Virus record (IMG/VR): IMGVR_UViG_3300032241_001162
Location: 1-35,176 of that record
DNA: 35,176 bases
DNA from: a virus
Strand: one strand, 5' to 3'
In this document: piece after piece, positions 7,272-20,200 of the stretch
How positions within the stretch are numbered: the first letter of the stretch is position 1
How the letters are laid out: every line of letters begins with the position of its first letter
Position numbers and translations under genes: made by a program
The notes under the pieces: generated by a model
Database searches by the model: none
What the model saw: only the letters and a program-made list of their open reading frames with translations
Told to the model about the DNA's origin: nothing

Positions 7272-7715
7272 ATGTCATTCAAATCAATAGAAATTACAAA
7301 CCCTTCCGCATTAAAAACATCACCTGCTACCGGCGGGCATTTATATGCAGGATTTAGTACTGTTGACAGTGCAAACCCTGGGTCTAAATTGTACGATATC
7401 GCATTAATACGTCAGGATCTTATTAATCGATTTAATACTAGAAAAGGCAGCAGGGTAATGAATCCGACATTTGGTACTTCTTTATGGGATTATCTAATGG
7501 AACCTATGTCAGAAAATATAACAACAGCGTTGCAAACGGAAATAACTGCTGTTTGTACATCAGATCCTAGAATAAACCCTACTAAAATAAATCTTACAGA
7601 GTATACTGATGGCTATTTGCTAGAACTAACAGTAAACATTGTAGGAACAAATCAAGCCGCTAATATAATTTTGTCGTTTGATCAAAATCTTGGTTTAGTC
7701 AGTGCGGTCCAATAA
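7272..7715 (+). CDS. 25: Baseplate wedge protein gp25
   Basis: A 147-residue protein of the gp25 family, the wedge component that touches the sheath and starts sheath assembly (the family is shared with type VI secretion TssE). The key segment is residues about 45-80: Leu-Tyr-Asp-Ile, Arg-Gln-Asp-Leu-Ile-Asn, Thr-Arg-Lys-Gly-Ser-Arg-Val-Met-Asn-Pro and Phe-Gly-Thr-Ser-Leu-Trp-Asp, which is the family signature. The C-terminus ends with a beta hairpin as in T4 gp25 (132 residues). No Shine-Dalgarno is visible; the late octamer is only five bases upstream. Position between spike and gp6 agrees with the T4-type order. Confidence 0.92.
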   Translation: MSFKSIEITNPSALKTSPATGGHLYAGFSTVDSANPGSKLYDIALIRQDLINRFNTRKGSRVMNPTFGTSLWDYLMEPMSENITTALQTEITAVCTSDPRINPTKINLTEYTDGYLLELTVNIVGTNQAANIILSFDQNLGLVSAVQ

Positions 7716-7735
7716 TATACCAGGATTATTATATC

Positions 7736-7743
7736 AATAAATA
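7736..7743 (+). promoter_or_regulatory. Late promoter octamer (AATAAATA) before gp6
   Basis: AATAAATA lies in the 45-base gap between gp25 and gp6 and matches 7 of 8 positions of the T4 late promoter. Transcription would begin near 7749, about 12 bases before the gp6 ATG. A second, poorer match (TATAAATT, 7747-7754) lies a little further downstream. Confidence 0.5.
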
Positions 7744-7760
7744 CCATATAAATTAAAATC

Positions 7761-10700
7761 ATGACTATACCATCAACACCATCCGAAATACTTATTACAC
7801 AAGATTGGACTAAAAAGTACCAATCTTACCCTAATGCTGAATTTCAAAGTTATGATTTTGTCACACTAAGACGCATAATGATTGCTTACCTTCAGGAAAA
7901 TTTTCCTGAAGATTTTAATGATTACACTGATAGTAGCGAATATATTGCTCTAGTAGATTTAATAGCTTACTTAGGTCAAAATTTAAGTTTCCGCATAGAT
8001 TTAAATGCTAGAGAAAACTTCTTAGAAACTGCACAACGTCGAGATAGCATATTAAGATTAGCACAGTTAGTCAGTTATAACCCTGCTAGAAATACCCCGG
8101 CTTCTGGGGTATTAAAAATAACAGCTATTTCTACAACAGAAAGTGTATTCGATAATACCGGAGTAAATTTAGCTAATACAACAGTTGTTTGGAATGATCC
8201 TAGAAATCCCAACTGGTATGAACAATTTATAAGCATTATTAATGCTACTATGAATCCTAATTTCGGCTTCAATAATCCCTATGACAGCGTGACTATTAAT
8301 GGAATATTGACTCAGAAGTATCAAATTAACAGTTCAAATAAAGATGTTCCAATTTTTGATTTTACAAAAAATATCAGCGGAACCTCGATGAATTTTGAAA
8401 TTGTGCCAGCTTCATTATCCAATGGAGTATCTATAACTGAACAGCCTCCGCAACCTAGCAGTAATTTTAGCTTTCTTTATCAAAATGATTATCAAGGAAA
8501 TTCCAGTGCGAATACTGGATTCTTTACTTACTTTAGACAAGGACAAATTGGATTATCTAATTTTGCAGTAACAAATCCTTCGGCTAATGAAATCATCGGA
8601 GTTAATATTAACGGAATTAATAATTCCGATGTATGGCTATGGCAAACAGATTCTGATGGAAATTATAAAACATTGTGGTCCCGAGTTCCTGCTATTACTG
8701 GTAATAGTGTAATTTACAATAGTATTAATTCGAATACAAGAAACATTTACAGCGTCTCTACTAGAGACCAAGATCAAATAGATTTAAATTTTTCCGATGG
8801 AAGCTTCGGTAATTTACCTCAAGGAAATTTTGCCTTATTTTATCGTCAAAGTAATGGATTAACATATTCGATTACTCCGCAGCAAATGAGCGGAATAACT
8901 ATTCAGATTCCTTATGTAAATCAAAATGGTCAAAATAATTCGATAACAATGACCATGGGTTTACAATATACTGTATCTAACAGTTCCGGTCCTGAAACCA
9001 ATGACAGCATAAAATTAAAAGCACCGCAAACATATTATACACAAAACAGAATGGTCACTGCGGAAGATTATAATATCTCTCCATTAACATTAGGTAGTGA
9101 TATATTAAAAGTCAAGAGTGTAGCAAGAGTTACTAGTGGTGTTAGTAGATTTTTTGAATTAAGTGATGTCAGTGGAAAGTATGGATCGACAAATATATTT
9201 GCTTCTGACGGTATATTATATAAAAATAATTCCGAATCTAATTTTACATTTACTTTTTCTAATCAAAATGATATTTGGAATATTATTAAAACACAGGTAG
9301 AACCTATTGTATCTAATCCGGCGTTATTATCTTTTTATTACGATCAATACAGAACTAATGCTCCGGTATTACTTGACTCGACACAAGGTGTTTCTTGGAA
9401 TTTATATAGTAACATTACTGGTCAATCTACAGGTTATTTTATAAGTGGACAAAATTCGGTAAATGTTGGAACATATGCTTCAAATAATTTACAATATATT
9501 GCTCAAGGAGCAATGATTAAATTTGTCGCACCGGGCAGTTTACCTGAGACTGATCCTAGATATAATCCTTCTTTAAATTATTTTACACCATCGGGGAATT
9601 TAGTTAAAAATCAAGGATCGAATGGTCAGTCTTATATATGGGCTATGGTTGTACAAGTTACGGGCAATGGTGCTACTGTAATTAATAGTACAGGTCCTAT
9701 TGTTTTAAGTAATGTTGTAGGAAATGGAGCTATTCCTGTTGAAATTATTCCTGCATTTATTAATTCCTTTACTTATAATTTTCAAAATAACTTAGTAGCA
9801 CTGTGTCAAACTCAACAAAATTTTGGGTTAACTATTAATAAGATTTCTAGAACTTGGACAGTAATTTCCGATACTAATTTAAATCTAAAAGGTGAATTTA
9901 ATTTAACTAGTCAAGGAGATACATCAGGTGCTAGTATGGATTCCAGTTGGATGATTGCATTTTTCTGGACTGGCACCGGTTATGAAGTACGATATAGACT
10001 TACAAAATATATTTTTCAAAGCAGACAGGAAACTGCGTTTTATATAGATCCTAGTACAGTAAACTATGATTTCGTTAACAATACAGTTGTAAAAGACCAA
10101 ATTAAAATATTATCGGTCAATGCTTTGAATACTAGTACTAGTATAGGGTTAGGTAAAGATTATCCTTGGCAAATAGACAATAATATTTCAGAAACAGATG
10201 GTTATATAGATCCCAGCAAAGTACAAGTTAGTTTTTATAATTACGATAACTCGGGTTATATTTTAGATCCTGATTCATTTAATAATATTGTACAACCTAA
10301 CAGCGTAAATTCTTTAACAGGATATCAAGATAAATTTGTTTTCTTTCAAGTGCAATCAGATGGACAAACATATGCCTTGGTAGATAGTGGAATGTTTACA
10401 GCATATCCAACTCCAAACGATGTTCCAACTTCTGGTCCTTTAAAGCCTGCCGACGGTGATTTATATTATTTCTATGATCCTGCTTATAATGTTGTTAACA
10501 CTTATGTTGCTTCAGGTATTCGCCAATATGGCGGTGGTCAAGGACCGACTGGATATGTATATTGGCAATATGCTCCAGGATATCAAGTTTATCCAGGCCG
10601 TTCCGATTTAAAATTTCAATACTTACATAATAGCGGAGAAGATACAAGGATTGATCCTAGTAAAACTAACATCATTGATATCTATTTGTTAACATCCGAA

Positions 10701-11246
10701 TATGATTCGGATTATCGAACTTGGTTAAGTTTAGGAGGTGTAGGCACAACACCATTAGCACCTACTAGTAATAGTCTATCTCAAAATTATTCTGCTCTAT
10801 TAGAACCAATTAAAACTATTAGTGACCAGATTATATTTCAACCTGTAAGTTATAAAGTATTATTTGGTCCATTAGCAGACCCTGCCCTTCAAGCCACTTT
10901 TAAAGCAGTGAAAAATTCTTCAAGTGTTGCTAGTGACAGTAATTTAAGAAGTCGAATTTTAATTGCTATTAATGATTTCTTTGCTTTACAAAATTGGGAC
11001 TTTGGACAACCATTTAATTTTAGCGAACTATCTGCTTATGTTATGAATTTATTAACTCCAGACATAACAAATTTTGTTATAGTTCCTAATGCTGAAAATG
11101 CATTTGGTAGTCTGTTTCAAATTACTTGTTTAAATACAGAGATCTTTATAAATGGTGCAACAGTTAATAATATAGAAATTATTAGTTCTATTACAGCTAG
11201 TCAGTTGAATAGTACAAATAATATAATCACTAGTGCCGGAAGTTAA
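7761..11246 (+). CDS. 6: Baseplate wedge protein gp6
   Basis: A 1161-residue baseplate wedge protein. The N-terminal region, residues about 15-120, is the gp6/J-like signature: Phe-Pro-Glu-Asp-Phe-Asn-Asp-Tyr, a Leu-Ile-Ala-Tyr-Leu-Gly-Gln-Asn-Leu segment, Asn-Ala-Arg-Glu-Asn-Phe-Leu-x-Thr-Ala, then Arg-Leu-Ala-x-x-x-Ser-Tyr. In T4, dimers of gp6 form the ring that holds the wedges together. T4 gp6 is 660 residues; this one has about 500 extra, mostly a beta-rich, Asn/Ser/Tyr-rich centre (about 430-930), with the C-terminal conserved part (about 1000-1130) keeping a Pro-x-Ser-Tyr-Lys-Val-Leu-Phe-Gly stretch. No strong Shine-Dalgarno is present. It is followed after two bases by the giant gene. 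Confidence 0.88.
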   Translation: MTIPSTPSEILITQDWTKKYQSYPNAEFQSYDFVTLRRIMIAYLQENFPEDFNDYTDSSEYIALVDLIAYLGQNLSFRIDLNARENFLETAQRRDSILRLAQLVSYNPARNTPASGVLKITAISTTESVFDNTGVNLANTTVVWNDPRNPNWYEQFISIINATMNPNFGFNNPYDSVTINGILTQKYQINSSNKDVPIFDFTKNISGTSMNFEIVPASLSNGVSITEQPPQPSSNFSFLYQNDYQGNSSANTGFFTYFRQGQIGLSNFAVTNPSANEIIGVNINGINNSDVWLWQTDSDGNYKTLWSRVPAITGNSVIYNSINSNTRNIYSVSTRDQDQIDLNFSDGSFGNLPQGNFALFYRQSNGLTYSITPQQMSGITIQIPYVNQNGQNNSITMTMGLQYTVSNSSGPETNDSIKLKAPQTYYTQNRMVTAEDYNISPLTLGSDILKVKSVARVTSGVSRFFELSDVSGKYGSTNIFASDGILYKNNSESNFTFTFSNQNDIWNIIKTQVEPIVSNPALLSFYYDQYRTNAPVLLDSTQGVSWNLYSNITGQSTGYFISGQNSVNVGTYASNNLQYIAQGAMIKFVAPGSLPETDPRYNPSLNYFTPSGNLVKNQGSNGQSYIWAMVVQVTGNGATVINSTGPIVLSNVVGNGAIPVEIIPAFINSFTYNFQNNLVALCQTQQNFGLTINKISRTWTVISDTNLNLKGEFNLTSQGDTSGASMDSSWMIAFFWTGTGYEVRYRLTKYIFQSRQETAFYIDPSTVNYDFVNNTVVKDQIKILSVNALNTSTSIGLGKDYPWQIDNNISETDGYIDPSKVQVSFYNYDNSGYILDPDSFNNIVQPNSVNSLTGYQDKFVFFQVQSDGQTYALVDSGMFTAYPTPNDVPTSGPLKPADGDLYYFYDPAYNVVNTYVASGIRQYGGGQGPTGYVYWQYAPGYQVYPGRSDLKFQYLHNSGEDTRIDPSKTNIIDIYLLTSEYDSDYRTWLSLGGVGTTPLAPTSNSLSQNYSALLEPIKTISDQIIFQPVSYKVLFGPLADPALQATFKAVKNSSSVASDSNLRSRILIAINDFFALQNWDFGQPFNFSELSAYVMNLLTPDITNFVIVPNAENAFGSLFQITCLNTEIFINGATVNNIEIISSITASQLNSTNNIITSAGS

Positions 11247-11248
11247 AA

Positions 11249-14200
11249 ATGGCAACAAATTTTATTCAATCAGTTCAGTTATTACCTGAATTTTTGCAGA
11301 CTAGCAAGAATACAAAATTCCTTGCTAGCACTATTGATCAGTTAATTCAAAAACCCGATTTGGAAAGATTAGATGGTTATGTGGGTTCTACTAATACTCC
11401 TACATATACTACTAGCGATGTATATATTTCGGAAATTTCCAATTTAAGATCGAATTATCAATTGACACCTGCATTAATTTTACAGGATAATTTTAATAAC
11501 GTTAAGCAAGCCGTTGCAATAGATGATTTAATAAATGAAATTAATCTTTATAATGGTAACACAAGTAATCTTGATAGATTATTTAGATCTGATGTATATT
11601 CGTATGATCCCCATATTGATTGGGACAAATTTGTAAATTATCGAGATTATTACTGGTTAGTTACTGGTCCTACAACAATACAGTTGAATAATGTAGGAGA
11701 TGTCGGTAATATTATAGGACAACAGACATATACCATTAATGGAATAACATTATCGAATGGTATGAAAATAACATTTGATGAAACAGTTGATCCACTTTTC
11801 CAAAATAAAGAATTCTTTGTCGAAGGAGTAGGAGATCACATTTATTTAATAGATTATTCTTTCCTATCAGGGCAAGAAAAAGTAGATATAGAAAATCAAA
11901 TAACCTTCGATGAAACCCCGTTCGACGAATATCCGTTCGACGGTTTTGTAAATTTACCTACCACTCCAGAATATATAACAATTAATCGTGGTAGTCCAGA
12001 TTTAAATCCATGGACAAGAAATAATCGATGGGTGCATCGAGATGTAATCGCTGCCTCTGCTGCCGCTTCAAATCAAGTTCCAGTATATCCTGCGCATTTA
12101 AATGCAAAAAGACCTATTATAGAATTTGAAGCAGGATTGAAACTTTATAATTTTGGTGCCTACGGAATTCCTAATGTTGATTTTATTGATACTTCTATAA
12201 CCGATGTATTCGCTACTATTTCCGGATCGACTTCTACTGTTGTTATTGACGGAGTTGCTATAACACCGGGATCTGCCCAAGGAAATAGAGTAATATTCCT
12301 TGCCGATTCTAATCCTGCAGTAGTAGGAGTAATTTTTGAAATCAAATATGTAACTATAGCTGGACAATTAAGATTAACATTAACAGAGATTGATAAACAA
12401 GGACACCCTGGGTTCGAGCAAGCATATCAAACCGGCGGGGTAGGTCAAACCCTGGGTGAACTCGGCGGAGCAGTAACCGCAGTTAACAAAGGAAATAATA
12501 AAGGAACCAGTTGGTGGTTTGATGGAAGTACTTGGAACTACGCTCAACAATATACCACAATTAATCAAGCTCCACTATTTGATTTATTTGATGAATATAA
12601 TATTAGCTATGGAGATAAAAACTATTATTCCAGCGACTTTAAAGGAAATAAAATATTTGGTTATGCAATAGGAACAGGCACACCTGATCCTGTTTTAGGA
12701 TTTCCTTTAAAATTTCGAAATAATTTAGATCTAGTAGCCACTTACCTTTTTGAGAATTATTTTGCAAATGGAACCATCACCATTATCGAAGGGGAAACTA
12801 CGAGAACTATTTCTACAGGAATAACAAATTTTTTTATCTATAGCCTTTTCGAGAACCTTTTTCCTTATCTGAATAAAGTATGGACAAAGGGTGCTACTTA
12901 TAAAATTCCAAAAATAAATTCAAATGGCTCCACTTATTACGATCTTCCATTAGGTCTTACTAATAATCCGTTAAATGGACCAATCGAAACTTTTACATTA
13001 AGTGATCTCACAGATCATTTTAATACAATGGTTGTTAATTCACAACAAACCGGTAGTTTGGGTATAAGAGATTTACCTAGAAAGTCTTATGTTTCCTATG
13101 GTACTAGATTAATATCAAATGCTAATCCGCTTCCATATGCTCAGTTGTTTATCGGGACAAAAGAAAATAGTGTAATTGATGCATTAACTAAAGCAGCGGA
13201 TCAGTATAATCAATTTAAATTAGGATTTTTGAAAAAGATAACAGATATAAACATTCAAAATAATCCTGTATTGGCAGTTGATACTGCATTAACAGAGATT
13301 AATGCCAATAAAACATCTTCTTCTGCTTATTATTTGTCAGACATGGTTCCTTACGGAACAGATTATATTTCTAGAACATGGACAGTTGCTAATGATAGTA
13401 ATACAGATTACCCATTAACATCACCATATGATCCTACTCAGTTAAATCGTTCGGTATTAGTTTATGTAAACGGAACGCAATTAATTTATGGACAAGATTA
13501 TAATTTTTCTACAAATAATGAAACTGTTCACTTTTTAATTAAATTAAATCTTAGAGATGTAATTGTCATTAACGATTACACAAATACAGAAGGAAACTAT
13601 GTTCCACCAACTCCTACTAAATTAGGGTTATATCCACAGTTTACTCCTAAGATTTATATAGATAATACATACATTTCTCCTACACAGGTAATACAAGGAC
13701 ACGACGGTAGTATTACGGTAGCTTACGGTGATTATCGAGATGAAATAATATTAGAATTTGAAACAAGAATTTATAATAATATTAAGACTTTCTATAGATC
13801 TAGTGTATTAGATGTCAATTGTTCTTCGCCCGGAGCATTTAGAACCACACTTAATGATTATTCTGTCGAAGAAATTAATTCTATAATACAACAAGATTTT
13901 ATTAAATGGTCGAATCAATACGGAATTAATTATTCTGATAACACAATTTTTGATTTAGGGAATCCATTTACTTGGAATTATACCGGAGGTTATAGTAATA
14001 GTACTGACACATTTCTAAATGGGTCTTGGAGATCAGTTTACAAATATTTCTTTGATACAGATCGACCACACACTAATCCTTGGGAAATGCTAGGGTTTAG
14101 TGAAGAACCCGTCTGGTGGGTATCTCAATACGGTACTGCTCCATATACCTCTGAAAATACTGCACTATGGACTGATTTGCAAAATGGTCAAATACAACAA

Positions 14201-17200
14201 GGTGATCTTGCAGGTATTAATGTTTATTATGCAAGACCTGGATTATTAAATTTAATTCCTGTAGATAATTTAGGAAATTTAATTAGTCCTAAAGATCTCT
14301 TTTCAAATAATAATGTTACTGAATTAACCAATAATCGATCATGGAAGTTTGGTGATCAAGGACCCGCAGAAACTGCATGGCGTAGAAGTAGCTACTGGCC
14401 ATTTGTTGTTCAAAAATTATTAGCATTAACAAGACCAGCTTCATATGCTGCATTAATGTATGATCCTTTCAATATTAATCCTGTTAATCAATTTATTGCT
14501 GGAAATTTAGTAACTTACGGTGTCAATGAAGAATTTTTAAAATTATCGTCCATGCCAGTGCATGGTGTAAGTAATAACCCAAATAGTGGTTATAGTGTTT
14601 ATGTTAGCGAAATCGGCCAACAAAGAACAATAAATTATAATCAAGAATTACAAAATGATTTAACAAATCTCGACATAAAACTTTTTTACAAAGTTGGAGG
14701 ATTTGTTAATAATAAGGAACTTCAAGTTGTTATCGACGCAATAGATCCTGCTAGTTCTAGCCCGGGTTCTGTTTTACAACCGGAAGATTATTCTCTTATT
14801 TTAAATGTTAGTAATCCTATAAAATCCACTGCAATCTCTGGAATTATTGTACAAAAAAATAATGGAAAATTTTTAGTTAAAGGTTATGATACATTAAACC
14901 CTTATTTTAATGTCTATAATTGCATAAGAAATCCCGATACTACTGCAATCACTATAGGAGGCATTTCTGAATCTTTCTTAATATGGTCTTCCAGTTCAAC
15001 GGAAGTCGACTCTGGATTGTCGACTGATCAAACCACGACAGCTAATTCTGCTATCTATGGAACTTTTTATCAAAAAGGTCAAATTGTTTCTTATAATAAT
15101 CAATATTATGTTGTACAAATAAGTCATAGAAGTGGAACTACTTTTGATCCTTCATATTTTCAACGTATACCTTCTCTACCAATTGTAGGAGGCAGCACAG
15201 TACAAACTGCAAGCGGTTTTGATAAATCTTCGACTTTACAAATACCATATGGTACAGAATTTAGTACTATACAACAAGTTTATGACATGATAATCGGTTA
15301 CGGTGCATGGTTGGAAGATCAAGGATTTTCATTTACAGAATACAATTCCGATCTACAATCTATCCTTAATTGGGATTATACATCGAAAGAATTTTTATAT
15401 TGGACCACACAAAATTGGGCCGATCAAAGCGTTATCGCTTTAAGTCCATTTGCAAATCAGTTAAATTTCCAACTACCAAATTCTGTAGTTGATAATATTT
15501 TTGATAGTTTTTATGAATACAGTTTATTGCAGGCTACGGGAGAATTATTTCCTCAAGAGCAACTATCTGTTACTAGAACTAATGGGCTATGTACAATTCA
15601 AACTTTAAATGCAGTTAACGGTATATATTTTGCAAGATTGAATTCTGTTCAAAAAGAACACGCAATGGTCTTTAATAATTTCACATTGTTTAACGATACC
15701 ATTTATGATATCGAAACAGGATTTAGACAGGAAAGAATGAAACTAATCGGGTTCCGTACTGCTAACTGGAATGGAGATTATTTTAGTCCTGGATTTGTCT
15801 ACGACCAAGCAATTATAAAAAATTGGAAACAATTTACAGATTATAAAGCAGGCGATGTAGTTTATTATTCTAGTAATTATTATTCTGCTATTAACAATAT
15901 TAATGGATCGGCTACCTTTATTTTCTCTCAATGGGTATTATTAGGTAATAAACCAGTTGCCGGATTATTGCCAAACTTCGATTATAAAATCAGTCAGTTC
16001 GACGATTTTTATAGTTTAAATATCGATAATTTTGACTCTTCGATACAACAGGCCGCACAAAATTTAATAGGATATACTCCTCGTCCTTATTTGAATAATA
16101 TTTTTAGCGATCCTACCGCACAATATAAATTTTATCAAGGATTTATTAGAGAGAAAGGAACACAAAACGCAGTTACAAAACTAGCCCGTGCTAGCTTGAA
16201 TACAATTAACAGTAGAATAGATTATAAGGAAGAATGGGCATTCCGTGTAGGTTATTATGGTTCTTATTCTTCGCATGATGAAATTGAAACAGCATTAAAT
16301 GAAGGATCATTTGTTAATAATCCACAAATTATTAGTTTTGTTGATTCTCTTCCTACTCCTGCTTCTGATTTAATATCATTTGTTTTACCTTCTGAGCTGA
16401 AAATTGCTCCTCGTAATTATCGACCTAATTCTACGTTTGTTACTACCTCAACTAGTGATATATTCCAATTAGATGTTGCCGGATATGTAAGATTTGATGA
16501 TATAGATTTAACATCTTTTAAACAGGCTGATATTTTAAATCTTACTAGTACTAATATTATAAAAAGAGGAACCACAATATGGTTAGCTAATACTGATAAT
16601 AAAGATTGGAATGTATTACGATACAATGTATTACCTGCCGGTCTTGTTAGTATGACAGTAGATCCTGTAATAAATGACCGATTTAATTTTGTAACAAATA
16701 TTAATCACGGGTTATCGGTAGGACAAATAATATCTATTGTTGAATTTGACCTTACTATGGACGGAGTTTATCAAGTTAATTCTGTCGACGGGCTAAACCA
16801 ATTTAGTATTATTAGTACATCTACTACCGCAATATCTAATATTAAGCCTAAAAGTTTAGGTTTAATTTTTACATTTGATAGTACTAGATACAATACTTTT
16901 GATAACTTACCGTCAGATGATAAGTTAATAACATTAAAGAGAAATTCTAAAGTTTGGGTTGATGACTCTGGTTATGGAAATTGGGCCGTATACCAAAAGA
17001 TAAAAAATTATAATAATAATAGAATAGCACAGAAAACAGTACCTATCAATCAACAATTAGGGTGGAGCATTAGTAAGAAAAGAAAATTTAATATTTTCTT
17101 AGTAGGAGCTCCGGGATATAAAGATTTTCGAAATTCGGGTAATGTTTATGTTTATGCAGAAGATAATAATTATGTTCCATTTAGATTTAACTATGGAATT

Positions 17201-20200
17201 AATTATAATTCTTCAGAAACATATTATACTTTAGGATCTCCAACAGGATTTGGTCAAAGTGTGATATATGATGATACTTATAGTACATCGTCATACGGTT
17301 TAATGTTTGTCGGAGCTCCGTTAACTAGTAATGTTAAATGGACTAATTCAGGAACAGTAAACACCGCGACTATTTTCTACACTCCTTCTTCTAATATACA
17401 GGAAGGATTAGTGAAGATCAGTGGTATAAATCCTCGAGTAATCAACGAAGATACACAATTAGTATTAGCAAGTCCTAATCCTTCTAGCTATGAACAATTT
17501 GGTTATAGTTTATACGAAGCAGGATTTCTAGACGGAAGATTATTATTAGTAGGCGCACCGCAAGTAAACAAATCAGGTACGGGTAATGTATATTCTTATT
17601 GGTTATCTACTGCTACTACAGATATCTTAGATAATATTTCTTATGTCGGTCAAATCACAACCTCGTCGATTACTACATTAGGAAGTTTATGGGGTAATAC
17701 TATTGGCGGCTCTGACAATGCTGAGTATATAGCAATTGGTGCTCCTGGTTATTATACTGGTACTGGTTTAGTTTCGGTATTTCAAGGAACTTCCACCAAT
17801 TATTTTCAAACTATATACAGCCCGTTCGATAAAAACGGAAATTTTGGACAATCTATTTCCTTTAATTCTTCCGGTACTTACTTGTTTATTTCTGCTCCTA
17901 ATACTAAAGCCGGTAGATCTTACGGTAAAGTAGCTGTTTATAATAATGAATCAGGAATTTATACATTAACTCAAATTATTTCTAATCCTATAGTAGGTGT
18001 AGGCATGAATTTCGGCCAAGCTATCGGAGTTAATGCGGATGCTACAGAACTAGTAATTACTGCCATAGGCACCAATGTTTACATCAAGGTAACATTGGAT
18101 GTATATACAAAGAAATTAGCCGACGGCAAGGCATTGTTTAATTCTACATATGTAAATGATTCTAACAGTGATCCTACTATTGAATCTACAACATTTGACT
18201 TAGATTCAACAAACTTTTTTGATAAAATTATATACTCCGGGGCTGCATATGTATATAACAGAAAAAATCAATTATTCAAATTAGCAGAAGAATTAGCACC
18301 TATCGACACCAATACTGGAACTAATTTTGGTTATAGTATTGCTGTTAACGAAAATTCTATATATGTAGGAGCTCCTGCTTATAAAAATAAAATATCTCCA
18401 GATCCAGCTATTAGTTCTATTACAAGATATTATAAAATTAATGATACTGCCGATAGCTGGAATCTATTAAGATCACAACCAAATTTAGTACAGACAGATA
18501 CTATACAAAAAGTAACACTCTTCGATACACAGAATGATGATGTATTAGAATATTTGGATGTAATTGATCCATTAAAAGGTAAGATTTCAGGAATAGCTGA
18601 TCAAGAATTAAAATATAAAACTTCGTTCGATCCGGCAATATATTCTATCGGTATAGATTCTACAGTTAATAATCTTGATAGTAATTGGCAATCATCTCAT
18701 GTAGGAGAATTGTGGTGGGATCTAAGTACTGCAAAATATACATGGTATGAACAGGGAGAATTAGAATATAGAAGAAACTATTGGGGCGCATTATTTCCTG
18801 GATCTAGTATCGACATTTATGAATGGGTAGAAACTACTTTATTACCTAGCCAGTGGGCAGCTCAAGCTGATACAGTTGCAGGAATTTCTTCAGGAATTAG
18901 TGGACAACCTAAATACCCTGATAATAGTGTTCTTTCTGTAAGACAGGTATATAATAATATTAGCGGACAATTTACAAATTATTATTATTATTGGGTTAAG
19001 AATTCTATTATAGTACCCAATGTTTCTAATAGAAGAATTTCTTGTAATGAAGTAATACAGATTATTTCTGATCCTAGAAATTATGGATTAAAATATATTG
19101 ACATTCTTTCTAGTAATGCCGTTGCAATAGCCAACGTAGGAAATTTATTAATTAATGATTCCATCGACCTAAATATTTCTTATGACATTATTAATAATTC
19201 TATTCCAAGACATACAGAATGGTTATTATTACAGGAAAATGATGAAAACAGTGTTCCTAATTCATTACTACAGAAAAAATTATTTGATAGCTTGTTAGGG
19301 CATGATAGTTTAAGTAATTCTGTTCCTGATCCTAGCCTATCTGAAAGACAAGCGTATGGCATACAAATTCGCCCAAGACAGTCGATGTTTAAAGACCGTA
19401 TTTCGGCGTTACGCAATGTTATAGAATTTACTAATAGTGTATTAATAAATCAGCGTATTGTTGGTAGTTATAGTTTTGAAAATTTAAATAAACAAGAACC
19501 AATACCACCAATATCAAATAATGAATATGATCGTATTGTAGAAGATAATGACGCATTATCCTTAATAGATACTTCGGGATTTGTAACAGCAGTATTCACT
19601 TGTACATTAACTACAAGCACCGGTCAAATAGAAAGCATTAGTATTGTAAATCCTGGAGCAGGATATACTATCACACCTACAGTATTAGTGAAAAACGATA
19701 CGTCCGGATGCGAGATTGGGGTACAAATTAATGCATCGGGATCAATCACCGGTACCAATATAATTAATGCAGGATCGGGTTTTACAACACCACCGACTTT
19801 AATTGTTCGTCCTTATACAGTTATTGTTCAATCGGATAGCACATCTAACGGTAAATGGTCTAAGTATATCTATAATAATGGCCAATCTCCTACATGGATT
19901 AAAGATCATACCCAATTATATAATACTCCATTATATTGGAATTATGTAGATTGGATTAGTCCTAACTATAACAAGTATATTGATTACAAATATACAGTTA
20001 AAAATATATATGATCTTGGCAGCTTACCAGAGCTATCCACTGGAACATATATAAAGGTTAGTAATGCCGGCGCCGGTTCTTATGCTATTATAGAAAAAAC
20101 AGCAGCGGGAGTGCTCGGTAATTTTAACGAAAAATTTGACGTAGTATATTCTCAAAATGGTACTATACAAATTTCAGATAATATATGGGATATACCGAAT

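Noticed and set aside
12098-12367. Minus-strand 89-codon frame within the giant gene
   Set aside because: Ser/Tyr/Arg-rich translation typical of the complement of Asn/Ile/Thr-rich coding; no start signal.
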